A stretch of 64,000 nt of DNA from Herbiconiux sp. (GCF_023264855.1 NZ_JAHFUW010000012.1:30853-94852); one strand, 5' to 3'; shown: positions 16,607 to 25,011, counted from the stretch's first letter. Notes: a model not told the origin generated them from the letters alone. A program made the numbers and translations.

Positions 16607-17481
16607 GCGGCGACTTCTGGTCGCAGATCTTCGACTTCTCCGACTACGGCGAACTGCTCGTGCTGCTGCAGAACTCCATCATCGCGGGCGCCGTGCTGGG
16701 TGTCGTCGGCGGCCTGATCGGCGTCTTCGTGATGTCGCGCGACATGGCGTTCGCCGTGCACGGCATCAGCGAGCTCTCGTTCGCGGGGGCAGCGGCCGGC
16801 CTGCTGTTCGGGGTCGGGGTGGTGCAGGGTTCGATCATCGGCTCGCTCGTGGCGGCGCTGATCATCGGCGTGCTCGGCTCCCGGGCCCGGGACCGCAACT
16901 CGATCATCGCCGTGCTGATGCCCTTCGGTCTGGGGCTCGGCATCCTGTGCCTGTCGCTGTATCCGGGGCGCTCGGCGAACAAGTTCGGCCTGCTGACCGG
17001 CCAGATCGTGGCGGTCGACGACCCCAAGCTCAACTCGCTGATCGCGATCTCGATCGTGGTGGTGCTCGGCCTGCTGCTGATCTGGCGGCCGCTCACCTTC
17101 GCGAGCGTGGATGCGGATGTCGCGTCGGCGCGCGGGGTGCCGGTGCGCGCCCTCTCGATCGTCTTCATGCTGCTGCTCGGCCTCGCCGTGGCGGTCTCGG
17201 TGCAGATCGTCGGGTCGCTGCTCGTGCTTTCGATCCTCGTGACGCCGGCGGCGGCGGCGCTGCGCATCTCCTCGTCGCCGATCGCGGTGCCGCTGCTCAG
17301 CACCCTGTTCGCGGTGGTGTCGCTGGTGGGCGGCATCCTGCTGGCCCTCGGCGCCTCCGTGCCGATCAGCCCCTACGTCACCACCATCTCGTTCCTGATC
17401 TACCTGGTCTGCCGGCTCGTGTCGGGGGCCCGGCGTCGTCGCGGAGTCGCCGGACGGCGAACGGATGCGGTGACCGCATGA
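16603..17481 (+). CDS. znuB: Zinc ABC transporter permease
   Basis: The 292-residue polytopic protein has about eight or nine helices and the family hallmarks MSRDMAFAVHGISELSFAGAA and, later, SLLVLSILVTPAAAALRI. This is the ABC-3 metal-permease family that forms the membrane channel for the ZnuA cargo. The GTG start overlaps the znuC stop (GTGA), giving tight coupling. The Arg-rich tail (RRRRGVAGRRTD) is cytoplasmic. Confidence 0.9.
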   Translation: MSGDFWSQIFDFSDYGELLVLLQNSIIAGAVLGVVGGLIGVFVMSRDMAFAVHGISELSFAGAAAGLLFGVGVVQGSIIGSLVAALIIGVLGSRARDRNSIIAVLMPFGLGLGILCLSLYPGRSANKFGLLTGQIVAVDDPKLNSLIAISIVVVLGLLLIWRPLTFASVDADVASARGVPVRALSIVFMLLLGLAVAVSVQIVGSLLVLSILVTPAAAALRISSSPIAVPLLSTLFAVVSLVGGILLALGASVPISPYVTTISFLIYLVCRLVSGARRRRGVAGRRTDAVTA

Positions 17482-17548
17482 TCCCGGGCAGCATCCAGCC
17501 GCTCGCGCTACCGTGGTGGTGTTCGAACCGTTCCGGAAAGGGGTCGGC

Positions 17549-17941
17549 ATGGTCGTGAAGCGCAACACCTGGCAGCGGGAGGCCGTGCGCTCGGCCCTCG
17601 GCACCCAGATGGGCTTCGTGAGCGCCCAGGGGCTGCACGCCGCGCTGGCCACCTCCGGTTCCCACATCGGCCTGGCCACGGTCTACCGCGCACTCGCCGA
17701 CCTGGCGAACGAGGGCGAGGCCGACTCGCTGCAGTCCCCCGAGGGCGAGGCGCTCTACCGCGCCTGCTCGCTGGCGCACCACCACCACCTGATCTGCCGC
17801 AGCTGCGGCCTCACGGTCGAGATCGAGGCCGACGAGGTGGAGGAGTGGGCCCACCGCACGGCCACCCAGCACGGCTTCAGCCGCCCCGAGCACGTGGTCG
17901 ACGTCTTCGGCTTCTGCTCGGCCTGCGTCCCCCCGCAGTAG
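17549..17941 (+). CDS. zur: Fur-family zinc uptake regulator Zur
   Basis: The 130-residue Fur-family repressor has a winged-helix N-terminus with SHIGLATVYRALADL as the recognition region, then HHHHLICRSCG and GFCSACV. The two CxxC pairs form the structural zinc site. Start ATG 17549 follows GGAAAGGGG at good spacing; GTG codons further upstream would add 10-12 residues without a ribosome-binding site. A -10-like TACCGT at 17509 suggests it can also be transcribed on its own. Its location behind znuACB and the Zur box upstream argue for zinc rather than iron or peroxide sensing. Confidence 0.87.
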   Translation: MVVKRNTWQREAVRSALGTQMGFVSAQGLHAALATSGSHIGLATVYRALADLANEGEADSLQSPEGEALYRACSLAHHHHLICRSCGLTVEIEADEVEEWAHRTATQHGFSRPEHVVDVFGFCSACVPPQ

Positions 17942-17944
17942 CGG

Positions 17945-19225
17945 TCAGCCCCTCTCGACCAGCGGGAGGCCCGCGATCCCCTCGAGGAGACGATCGGCGG
18001 TCGCTTCGGCGTCGGCACCCAGGATCCCGAGGTTCTCGCGTGCGCGCTCGAACGCCCCGAGGGCGGCTGTGCGCATCCGGTCGACGATGTCACGCGCTTC
18101 GGGCCCGGGGATCCGCAGGCGGGTAGCGGCGCGTACGAAGTCCTCGGTGCCCAGACGGTCGATCCGGTACTCGCCGTTCACATTCATCGCGAGCTGGATG
18201 GATTCATTGCCGGCGCGGTAGGCGGCATAGCTCGCCAGATCGTAGAGCGGGGCCAGGCGGACGCGTTCGCCGTCGAGCATGATCGAGTAGTTCTTGGCAT
18301 GCGCATCCGTTCCTGCGACGACGGCATTGAACACGAAGCCCTCGAAGAAGGCTCGAGCCGCCTCCACCCGGTCACCGATCAAGGGCATGACGTCGAGCAA
18401 TCCTGCGAACGCTGCAAGGCCGGGACCTCCGTCTCGCCGCTGGTACTTCTTTGCCGGCGAGACGGCGAGTGCCTGGCAGAGGTCTTCCTGATGGAGTCGA
18501 TGCCAGACTCCGTCGCGGAGCTCGCGGTCATACCGGGTCGAGACGAAGGTGCGGATGCCGCCGAACTCGGCCAGTGTGCTCGCCGCGGTGACGAGCCCCA
18601 GTTCGCGGGCCGCACCCATGGTGAGCTGCTCGATCACGTCGATGCCCCGCATCTCACCGCTGACCGGCTTCAGGATGTGGGTGGTGGGGACGGCGTCGTG
18701 CGGGAGGCCCCATCCGCCGTCGGCCAGCGCATGCAGCGCGATCTTCGGCTGGGCGCCCGCGAGCGAGAACCTGCCTTCGCGCAGGGAGAGCGGCCTGCCG
18801 TGGCGGTACTCTTCGATCGCATCAGCCAGCATCTTCGCGATCTCGGCCTCGGTCACCGCCCGAGCCGTCATCCGCGTGCCGGATGCGTCCGGCGGCGGCG
18901 CGCCCGGCGGCAGCAGTTGGAGAGCCCCGGCGACATCCGCGCCGACGTGCTCCAACAGAGCGAAGGGACTGGTGGCGGAAACCCCGTAGGTGCTGCCCAT
19001 CGCCGACAATGCTTGAGCGTTGTCAGGGAGGAGCCCTTGCAGGAACGGCAGTGCCACACGATTCCTGTGCTCGACACGCTCGAGCGGGATCGACATCGAC
19101 ACCGGCGTCGCGGTCGGGGAGAGCCGGTACCCTTCGTCGTACTCGAAGCTCAGATTGCCCGCTCCCGTCATGGAGAAGACGCCGGTCAAGGTCCCGTCGA
19201 GGTAAGCGTGGAGTTCGCGACTCAT
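17945..19225 (-). CDS. hipA: HipA-type serine/threonine kinase toxin
   Basis: The 426-residue protein has the HipA N-terminal domain (YLDGTLTGVFSMTGAG...LSFEYDEGYR). The kinase core shows FSLAGAQPKIAL (ATP-binding), HILKPV (lysine), GTDAHAKNYSIML (catalytic Asp and Asn) and APLYDLASY (metal-binding Asp). HipA of E. coli phosphorylates glutamyl-tRNA synthetase and causes persistence; the target here is unknown. The start overlaps the antitoxin stop by four bases (ATGA). All key kinase residues look intact. Only three bases separate it from the convergent zur. Confidence 0.9.
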   Translation of the reverse strand: MSRELHAYLDGTLTGVFSMTGAGNLSFEYDEGYRLSPTATPVSMSIPLERVEHRNRVALPFLQGLLPDNAQALSAMGSTYGVSATSPFALLEHVGADVAGALQLLPPGAPPPDASGTRMTARAVTEAEIAKMLADAIEEYRHGRPLSLREGRFSLAGAQPKIALHALADGGWGLPHDAVPTTHILKPVSGEMRGIDVIEQLTMGAARELGLVTAASTLAEFGGIRTFVSTRYDRELRDGVWHRLHQEDLCQALAVSPAKKYQRRDGGPGLAAFAGLLDVMPLIGDRVEAARAFFEGFVFNAVVAGTDAHAKNYSIMLDGERVRLAPLYDLASYAAYRAGNESIQLAMNVNGEYRIDRLGTEDFVRAATRLRIPGPEARDIVDRMRTAALGAFERARENLGILGADAEATADRLLEGIAGLPLVERG

Positions 19226-19446
19226 TGCTCGTTCCCAACCGGAGTGATCGGGACGACGTCGACCTCGTAGCCGAGAGCTTGAAGCACGTCCAGGACCTTG
19301 CTCGCATTGACGCTGGTCTTGCCGTTCTCGAACTCGTTGAGCCACTTGCGTGACACCCAGGCTTTCACCGCGAGCTCCTCTTGGCTGAGACCGGCGCGCA
19401 GACGGAGCTCTCGCGTCTTGAGACCGAGGCTACGGACGGTCTTCAT
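19222..19446 (-). CDS. hipB: HipB-type XRE antitoxin
   Basis: The 74-residue helix-turn-helix protein contains LGLKTRELRLRAGLSQEELAVKAWVSRKWLNEFENGKTSVNASKVLDVLQALG, a standard XRE domain; the short C-terminal tail may occupy HipA. A strong ribosome-binding site (AGGAGG) lies six bases before the ATG. Three spaced direct repeats begin two bases beyond that site and are the likely operator for autoregulation. Confidence 0.9.
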   Translation of the reverse strand: MKTVRSLGLKTRELRLRAGLSQEELAVKAWVSRKWLNEFENGKTSVNASKVLDVLQALGYEVDVVPITPVGNEQ

Positions 19447-19458
19447 GATGCCTCCTGG

Positions 19459-19525
19459 GAGCGTACGGTTACATTCGCTGATGTGAACGTACGGTTACAC
19501 TACAAGATGTGAGCGTACGGTTACA
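19459..19525 (-). repeat. Three 15-bp direct repeats at 26-bp period upstream of hipBA (probable operator)
   Basis: GAGCGTACGGTTACA occurs at 19459, GAACGTACGGTTACA at 19485 and GAGCGTACGGTTACA at 19511. The spacing is exactly 26 bp, about two and a half helical turns. The second and third copies are also preceded by GATGT. They lie between the hipB ribosome-binding site and the rpmB promoter region. Confidence 0.85.
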
Positions 19526-19550
19526 AGAATCTCCGCGGGTCGCCTCGGAA

Positions 19551-19579
19551 TTGCCTTGAGAGACTGTCTGTCCTAAGCT
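19551..19579 (+). promoter_or_regulatory. Promoter of the rpmB-rpmG-rpsN operon
   Basis: TTGCCT (-35, 19551-19556) and TAAGCT (-10, 19574-19579) are separated by 17 bp. Transcription would start near 19586, leaving a leader of about 118 bases. That leader contains the 12-bp palindrome CTTGTCGACAAG (19645-19656) and an inverted repeat GTGAG/CTCAC (19666-19683). Confidence 0.55.
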
Positions 19580-19703
19580 ACTCAGGTTGGGTGGAATCCT
19601 CCGCCCATTGCGAGCCTGCCCGGTTCGAGAGAATCGGCGGCGGGCTTGTCGACAAGTCATCTTGGGTGAGGCACTCGTCTCACGGTAACCAATGGAGGAA
19701 ACA

Positions 19704-19940
19704 ATGGCAGCAGTGTGCCAGGTGACTGGAGCCGTTCCCGGCTTCGGTCACAACATCTCGCACTCGCACCGTCGCACCAAGCGGCGCTTCGACCCGAACG
19801 TGCAGAAGAAGACGTACTACGTGCCGTCGCTTCGCCGTAACGTCACCCTGACCCTGTCCGCCAAGGGCATCAAGGTCATCGACGCCCGCGGCATCGAGTC
19901 CGTGGTCAAGGACATCCAGGCACGGGGGATCAAGCTCTAA
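19704..19940 (+). CDS. rpmB: 50S ribosomal protein L28
   Basis: The 78-residue protein begins [29 protein letters not shown], the typical L28 start. ATG 19704 follows GGAGGAA at good spacing; an in-frame ATG at 19692 overlaps the ribosome-binding site. It has a single cysteine and so no complete zinc-ribbon set. It is the first gene of the L28-L33-S14 operon and its stop overlaps the rpmG start (TAATG). Confidence 0.95.
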   Translation: MAAVCQVTGAVPGFGHNISHSHRRTKRRFDPNVQKKTYYVPSLRRNVTLTLSAKGIKVIDARGIESVVKDIQARGIKL

Positions 19941-20107
19941 TGGCAAAGCAGCAGGACGTCCGTCCCATCATCAAGCTCCGCTCGACGGCGGGCACCGGTT
20001 ACACCTACGTGACCAAGAAGAACCGTCGCAACGACCCCGACCGCCTCGTGCTGAAGAAGTACGACCCGGTCATCCGCAAGCACGTCGACTTCCGAGAGGA
20101 GCGGTAA
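19940..20107 (+). CDS. rpmG: 50S ribosomal protein L33, cysteine-free form
   Basis: The 55-residue protein [20 protein letters not shown]...KHVDFREER is a standard L33. It contains no cysteine, so it is the zinc-independent (C-minus) type. It overlaps rpmB by one base and is followed after three bases by rpsN, whose ribosome-binding site lies within its last codons (GAGGAG). Confidence 0.95.
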   Translation: MAKQQDVRPIIKLRSTAGTGYTYVTKKNRRNDPDRLVLKKYDPVIRKHVDFREER

Positions 20108-20110
20108 CAC

Positions 20111-20416
20111 ATGGCTAAGAAGAGCAAGATCGCCCGTAACGAACAGCGCAAGGTCATCGTGGAGCGCTACGCCGCGAAGCGCCTCGAGCTGAAGAAGGCT
20201 CTCGTGAGCCCCACCTCGACCGACGAAGAGCGCGAAGCCGCTCGCCTCGGCCTGCAGAAGCTCCCCCGCAACGCCTCGCCGATCCGCGTTCGCAGCCGCG
20301 ACGCCGTCGACGGACGCCCCCGCGGTGTGCTGACGAAGTTCGGAATCAGCCGTGTTCGCTTCCGCGACATGGCGCACCGCGGTGAATTGCCGGGCATTAC
20401 GAAGTCCAGCTGGTAA
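20111..20416 (+). CDS. rpsN: 30S ribosomal protein S14, long cysteine-free form
   Basis: The 101-residue S14 [24 protein letters not shown]... ends in [11 protein letters not shown]. It is the long form without CxxC zinc motifs. In many actinobacteria zinc-free L28, L33 and S14 paralogs are grouped and Zur-controlled; in Microbacteriaceae this operon may be the main copy. No Zur box is visible upstream of the operon. Confidence 0.95.
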   Translation: MAKKSKIARNEQRKVIVERYAAKRLELKKALVSPTSTDEEREAARLGLQKLPRNASPIRVRSRDAVDGRPRGVLTKFGISRVRFRDMAHRGELPGITKSSW

Positions 20417-20520
20417 ATTACCCACGGTCGTACGACCAACAGCACTGGCCCTGGTGGCCGGGACCGTTCCTAGTAAACAGCTACAACTCGTAGCGAAAAG
20501 GTCCGAGGAGGACACCTTAA

Positions 20521-20808
20521 ATGGCTGACAAGTCACTCAACAAGACCGAGCTCGTCGCAGCCGTCGCCGCCGCTTCCGGCCAGACGCAGGCTTCCGTCAA
20601 CGAGGTTCTTGACGCTCTCTTCTCCACGCTGGCCGACTCGGTCGCTTCCGACACGAAGGTCACGATCCCGGGCTGGCTCGCTGTCGAGCGCACCTCGCGT
20701 GCCGCTCGCACCGGCCGCAACCCCCAGACGGGCGCCACCATCGAGATCCCCGCGGGCCACTCCGTGAAGATCTCGGCCGGCTCCAAGCTGAAGGCTGCCG
20801 CCAAGTAG
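20521..20808 (+). CDS. hup: HU-family DNA-binding protein
   Basis: The 95-residue protein has LNKTELVAAVAAASG, the dimer core, the DNA-binding beta-arm with RTSRAARTGRNPQTGATIEIPAG, and the C-terminal VKISAGSKLKAAAK. It bends and compacts DNA as a nucleoid protein. The ribosome-binding site GAGGAGG lies about nine bases before the ATG. The 104-base gap from rpsN holds the 12-bp palindrome GGTCGTACGACC (20426-20437). A strong hairpin follows the gene. Confidence 0.95.
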   Translation: MADKSLNKTELVAAVAAASGQTQASVNEVLDALFSTLADSVASDTKVTIPGWLAVERTSRAARTGRNPQTGATIEIPAGHSVKISAGSKLKAAAK

Positions 20809-20820
20809 CAGTGCATTTCC

Positions 20821-20854
20821 GGAAAGGGCGTCGACTTCGGTCGGCGCCCTTTCC
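20821..20854 (+). terminator. Terminator hairpin after hup
   Basis: GGAAAGGGCG pairs perfectly with CGCCCTTTCC. Inside, after a T-G wobble, CGAC-TTCG-GTCG forms a second helix with a stable UUCG tetraloop. There is no T-tract, as in many high-GC actinobacteria. Confidence 0.8.
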
Positions 20855-20906
20855 GCATCCCGGTTGCCGCGAACGGGCACCGGGCGGGGGCTCAGGATGC
20901 GACGCG

Positions 20907-20912
20907 TAAAGT
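20907..20912 (+). promoter_or_regulatory. -10 hexamer of the CopD-CtaG gene (leaderless)
   Basis: TAAAGT ends six bases before GTG 20919. No ribosome-binding site is present. Confidence 0.5.
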
Positions 20913-20918
20913 GGACGG

Positions 20919-22904
20919 GTGCTGAGAGTCGTGCGTGTCGCCGGGCCCGCCACCCTGGTGGCGGTGTCGGTCGTGGCATTGCTGGTGGCATTGGCGATCG
21001 GCGGCGGGGCCGCCCCCCAGCTGCTCGAAGACCCGGGAGCCGTGGTGCGCTTCGGGCTGCCGATCTCGAGCATGCTCGTGAACATCTCCGCAGCCGGCAT
21101 GATCGGCGCGCTCGGCCTGGTGCTGTTCGCGATCCCGCCGGGCAGCACGGCCTACGGTCGCGCGCTCGACGTGGCCGCCGGATCCGCGGCGCTGTTCACG
21201 GTGGCCGCCGCCCTCACCGGCTTCTTCAACTACCTCAGCGTCACCGCCCGCGCGCTCAGCTTCGATGACGCCTTCAGCCAAGGGCTCGGGCAGTTCCTCA
21301 CCCAGATCGCCCTCGGTCAGGCCTGGCTGCAGACCACGCTGATCGGCGCTGTGCTCACCGTGCTCTGCTTCGCCGTGCGCAACCAGACGACGCTCTTCTT
21401 CGTGGGCCTGCTCTCGGTGGTGGCGCTCTTCCCGATGGCCCAGCAGGGCCACGCGGCCGGAACGGATGGCCACGACGTCGCCATCACGGCACTCGGGCTG
21501 CACCTCATCTTCGCCGCGGCCTGGTTGGGCGGCCTGCTCGTGATCGTGCTGCTCAGCCGTCAGCTCGACACCCCGCGCCTGGTGGACGTGGTGGCCCGGT
21601 ATTCGAGCGTCGCGCTCGTGTGTTTCGTGGTGGTCGCAGCATCCGGTTACGTCAGCGCCGAGCTGCGGGTGGGCTCGCTCGACCGGCTGACCACGCCCTA
21701 CGGGCTGCTCGTGCTGGTGAAGGTGGGCGCGCTGATCGCGCTCGGTGTGTTCGGGGCGTTCCACCGGCGCTTCGTGATCCGGCGCCTTGAAGGCACCGGC
21801 CGTCGCCGGCACTTCTGGTGGCTGGTCGTGGCCGAACTCGGCTTCATGGGCATCGCCACCGGCTTCGCGGCGGCGCTCGCCCGCACCGCCACCCCGGTGC
21901 CCGAGACCGTCGCGACCACGCAGACGGCCGCGCAGATCCTGACCGGATCGGTGCTGCCACCCGAGCTGACACCCGAGACGTTCCTCACGCAGTGGAACTT
22001 CGACCTGATCTGGGTGCTCGTGTGCGCCTTCGCGATCTTCTTCTACCTGGCCGGCGTCATCCGCCTGCATCGGCGTGGCGACAAGTGGCCCTGGTATCGC
22101 ACCGTGCTCTGGATCGCGGGCATCCTGCTGCTGTTCTACGTGACCAACGGCGGCCTGAACGTGTACGAGAAGTTCTTGTTCAGCGTGCACATGGCCGGGC
22201 ACATGACGCTCAGCATGATGGTGCCGCTGCTGCTCGTTCCCGCCGGTCCGGTGACACTGGCGCTGCGGGCGATCCGCAAGCGCGACGACGGCACTCGCGG
22301 AATCCGGGAATGGATCCTGCTGGGGGTGCACTCGAAGGTCGCCACCGTGATCGCGAACCCGATCGTGGCCGGCGTGCTGTTCGCCACCAGCCTGGTGGCG
22401 TTCTACTACACGCCGCTGTTCCGCTGGGCGACCGAGAACCACATCGGGCACGAGTGGATGATCGTGCACTTCTTGATCGTGGGCTACCTGTTCGTGCAGG
22501 CGCTGATCGGCATCGATCCGGTGCCGTACAAGCTGCCGTACCCGTTCCGGTTGTTGCTGCTGCTGATCACGATGGCGTTCCATGCCTTTTTCGGGCTCGC
22601 GCTGATGGGCGGCAACGGGCTGCTGCTGGCCGATTGGTTCGGCGCCACCGGGCGTGACTGGGGGCCGAGCGCGATCGTCGACCAGCAGACCGGCGGCGGC
22701 ATCGCCTGGAGCATCGGCGAGGTGCCGACCTTCATCCTCGCGCTGATCGTGGCCGTGCAGTGGAGTCGCAGCGACAAGAAGGAGACGAAGCGCCGCGACC
22801 GCAACGCCGACCGCACGAACGAGGCCGAGCTCGGTGAATACAACGCGATGCTCGAGCGCCTCGCCTCCCGCGACAGCAGCGGAGCGCCACCCGCCTCCCG
22901 CTGA
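20919..22904 (+). CDS. CopD-CtaG fusion: copper import / cytochrome c oxidase assembly membrane protein
   Basis: The 661-residue polytopic protein has two parts. The N-terminal half (to about residue 310) is a CopD-type domain with GLHLIFAAAWLGGLLVIVLLS and TPYGLLVLVKVGALIALG. The C-terminal half is a CtaG (caa3_CtaG) domain with SVHMAGHMTLSMMVPLLLVPAGPVTL, HEWMIVHFLIVGYLF and FHAFFGLALMGG. The conserved membrane histidines are kept. Such fusions are common in Actinobacteria and are thought to supply copper to cytochrome oxidase. The highly charged tail is cytoplasmic. The GTG start has no ribosome-binding site but an ideally placed -10. Confidence 0.85.
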   Translation: MLRVVRVAGPATLVAVSVVALLVALAIGGGAAPQLLEDPGAVVRFGLPISSMLVNISAAGMIGALGLVLFAIPPGSTAYGRALDVAAGSAALFTVAAALTGFFNYLSVTARALSFDDAFSQGLGQFLTQIALGQAWLQTTLIGAVLTVLCFAVRNQTTLFFVGLLSVVALFPMAQQGHAAGTDGHDVAITALGLHLIFAAAWLGGLLVIVLLSRQLDTPRLVDVVARYSSVALVCFVVVAASGYVSAELRVGSLDRLTTPYGLLVLVKVGALIALGVFGAFHRRFVIRRLEGTGRRRHFWWLVVAELGFMGIATGFAAALARTATPVPETVATTQTAAQILTGSVLPPELTPETFLTQWNFDLIWVLVCAFAIFFYLAGVIRLHRRGDKWPWYRTVLWIAGILLLFYVTNGGLNVYEKFLFSVHMAGHMTLSMMVPLLLVPAGPVTLALRAIRKRDDGTRGIREWILLGVHSKVATVIANPIVAGVLFATSLVAFYYTPLFRWATENHIGHEWMIVHFLIVGYLFVQALIGIDPVPYKLPYPFRLLLLLITMAFHAFFGLALMGGNGLLLADWFGATGRDWGPSAIVDQQTGGGIAWSIGEVPTFILALIVAVQWSRSDKKETKRRDRNADRTNEAELGEYNAMLERLASRDSSGAPPASR

Positions 22905-22918
22905 ACCCGGCTCGGTCT

Positions 22919-22947
22919 CCGCCCCCGTCCAAAACGAAAGGGGGCGG
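22919..22947 (+). terminator. Hairpin after the CopD-CtaG gene
   Basis: CCGCCCCC and GGGGGCGG flank a 13-base loop, 15 bases after the stop codon. It separates this gene from the glycosyltransferase operon. Confidence 0.6.
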
Positions 22948-23031
22948 GACGGGCGGGCAGTCGGATGGCGGGGGCGCTCCGAATGCTCTGTGCCGGGCCC
23001 GCTTTCGGGCGGGCGGGAGGAGACTGGCGTC

Positions 23032-24213
23032 ATGGGTTCTGAGGGAAAGACGGGCGCGCAGGCCGAATCGGTTCCGGATGCCCGCCCCGGCCGGCTCCTG
23101 GTCACGGGCGGCGCCGGTTTCATCGGATCCGAGATCGTGCGCCAGGCTCTCACCGCGGGCTGGGACGTGCGGGTGCTCGACAGCTTCCGCGACGACGTGC
23201 ACGCCGAGTGGACGGATGCCTCCGCCATCGACCCGAGGGTGGAGGTGGTGCGCGCCGACGTGCGTGACGCCGCAGCCGTGGCATCCGCTCTGCAGGGTGT
23301 CGACGCCGTGAGCCACCAGGCCGGCAAGGTGGGGCTCGGAGTCGACTTCTCGGATGCGCCCGACTACGTGGGGTCGAACGAACTCGGCACGGCGGTGCTC
23401 CTGAACGAGATGGCGCAGGCCGGCGTCGACCGGCTCGTCTTCGCCTCGTCGATGGTGGTCTACGGCGAGGGACGCTACGTGAGTTCGCGCGGGGCGACCC
23501 GCCCGGCTCCGCGGCGACGCGCTGACCTCGACGCCGGGCGCTTCGACCCGCGCGACGAGCTCACCGGCGAGGCCCTGTACCCCGAGTTGATCGGAGAGGA
23601 CTCGGCGCTGGACCCGCGCAACGTCTACGCCACGAGCAAGCTCGCCCAGGAGTTCCACTCCGCCGCCTGGGCCCGAACCACGGGCGGCCGCGTGGTCGGT
23701 CTCCGCTACCACAACGTCTACGGGCCGGGGATGCCGCAGAACACGCCGTACGCCGGTGTCGCCTCGCTGTTCCGCTCGGCTCTGGAGCGCGGTGAGGCCC
23801 CGCGCGTGTTCGAAGACGGGCGTCAGCGCCGCGACTTCGTGCACGTGCGCGACGTGGCCTCGGCCAACCTCGCCGCCCTCGCCTGGACCGCGGATGCCGC
23901 GCCCGAACGCGTCGAGATGCTCAATGTGGGCAGCGGCGTCGTGCACACGATCGGCGACATGGCCGAAGCGCTCAGCCGGGCGTTCGGCGGCCCGGCGCCC
24001 GTGGTGACCGGCGAATACCGCCTCGGCGACGTGCGGCACATCACCGCGTCGTCGGCCCGCATCCGGGATCTTCTGGGCTGGTCGTCCGCCGTCGACTTCG
24101 AGGCCGGCGTGCGCGAGTTCGCCGCAGCTCCCCTGCGCGCGGCCGCGGCCGCGTCGTCGTCGCCGTCCTCGCCCAGCGCGGCGCGCTCGCTCGAGAACGC
24201 GGTGCCCGCATGA
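23032..24213 (+). CDS. NAD-dependent epimerase/dehydratase (extended SDR)
   Basis: The 393-residue protein has the Rossmann motif VTGGAGFIGSEI about 25 residues after the start and the catalytic Tyr/Lys in NVYATSKLAQEF. The substrate region includes NVYGPGMPQNTPYAGVASLF, as in nucleotide-sugar epimerases and dehydratases. ATG 23032 follows GGAGGAG. A 30-residue Ala/Ser tail closes the protein. It opens a run with glycosyltransferases and a membrane oxidoreductase, and the stop overlaps the next start (ATGA). The sugar nucleotide acted on is unknown. Confidence 0.88.
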   Translation: MGSEGKTGAQAESVPDARPGRLLVTGGAGFIGSEIVRQALTAGWDVRVLDSFRDDVHAEWTDASAIDPRVEVVRADVRDAAAVASALQGVDAVSHQAGKVGLGVDFSDAPDYVGSNELGTAVLLNEMAQAGVDRLVFASSMVVYGEGRYVSSRGATRPAPRRRADLDAGRFDPRDELTGEALYPELIGEDSALDPRNVYATSKLAQEFHSAAWARTTGGRVVGLRYHNVYGPGMPQNTPYAGVASLFRSALERGEAPRVFEDGRQRRDFVHVRDVASANLAALAWTADAAPERVEMLNVGSGVVHTIGDMAEALSRAFGGPAPVVTGEYRLGDVRHITASSARIRDLLGWSSAVDFEAGVREFAAAPLRAAAAASSSPSSPSAARSLENAVPA

Positions 24214-24926
24214 GCGCGCCACTGGTGGACGTGGTGCTGCCCTGCCTGAACGAGGAGGGCGCTCTGCCCTGGGTGATCGGCCGGCTGCCGGAGGGCTACC
24301 GGGCGATCGTGGTCGACAACGGCTCGACCGACCGTTCGGCCGAGATCGCCCGTGCGGCCGGAGCCCTGGTGGTGACCGAGCCGAAGCGGGGATTCGGATC
24401 GGCGGCCCACGCGGGTCTGCTGGCCGCCACGGCCCCGATCGTGGCCTTCTGCGACGCCGACGCGTCGATGGACCCCGCCGAACTCCCCCGCCTGGTGGCG
24501 CCGATCGTCGCCGGGACCGCCGGGATCGTGCTCGGCCGCCGCCGGCCGACCACGCGCGGGGCCTGGCCCCTGCACGCCCGCTTCGCCAACCGGGCGCTCG
24601 CCGTTCTGATCCGCCGCCGGGCCGGCATCCGGGTGCACGACCTCGGCCCGATGCGCGCCGCCCGGCGGGAAGACCTGCTCGCGCTCGACCTTCAGGACCG
24701 CCGCAGCGGCTACCCGCTCGAGATGCTGCTGAAGGCACACGCCGGGGGCTGGACGGTGCGCGAGTACGACACCGCCTACAACCCGAGGGTGGGCCGTTCG
24801 AAGGTGACCGGCACCATCCGGGGCACGATCACGGCCGTGACCGACATGTCACGGCTGCTGCGCGATGTCGAGCAGAACGGTTCCGCCGCGCCCGCGGAAG
24901 CGGTACGTTCGCTGAACGTCGTCTGA
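24210..24926 (+). CDS. Family 2 glycosyltransferase
   Basis: The 238-residue GT-A enzyme contains VDVVLPCLNEEGALPWVI, VVDNGSTDRSAEIARAAGA, the nucleotide-sugar-binding DAD in FCDADASMD, and a conserved GLGP-like loop (VHDLGPMRAA). It has no membrane segment, so it acts in the cytoplasm. It overlaps the epimerase gene by four bases. Relatives in such clusters resemble the rSAM/selenodomain-associated transferase 2 group; that placement is inferred. Confidence 0.87.
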   Translation: MSAPLVDVVLPCLNEEGALPWVIGRLPEGYRAIVVDNGSTDRSAEIARAAGALVVTEPKRGFGSAAHAGLLAATAPIVAFCDADASMDPAELPRLVAPIVAGTAGIVLGRRRPTTRGAWPLHARFANRALAVLIRRRAGIRVHDLGPMRAARREDLLALDLQDRRSGYPLEMLLKAHAGGWTVREYDTAYNPRVGRSKVTGTIRGTITAVTDMSRLLRDVEQNGSAAPAEAVRSLNVV

Positions 24927-25011
24927 ACAGAGCGATCCGATCCGGCTCCCGCGCCGAATGCCCGGTACGACCTCGAAGTCGCACACAGCAGCACCGAACG
25001 AGGGACACCCC

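Noticed and set aside
19459..19525. The three direct repeats as a CRISPR-like array
   Set aside because: Only three copies of 15 bp with 11-bp gaps that partly resemble each other, no cas genes, and they sit at the hipB promoter position.
19586..19703. A Zur box for the zinc-free ribosomal protein operon
   Set aside because: The leader and promoter were read for TGANAATNATTNTCA and nothing close was found; the only clear site is at 14709.
20892..23327. An 811-codon open frame opposite the CopD-CtaG gene, and similar long antisense frames elsewhere (for example opposite purB)
   Set aside because: These are products of high GC content: His/Gln/Arg-rich, no domains, and each lies on a well-supported gene in another frame.
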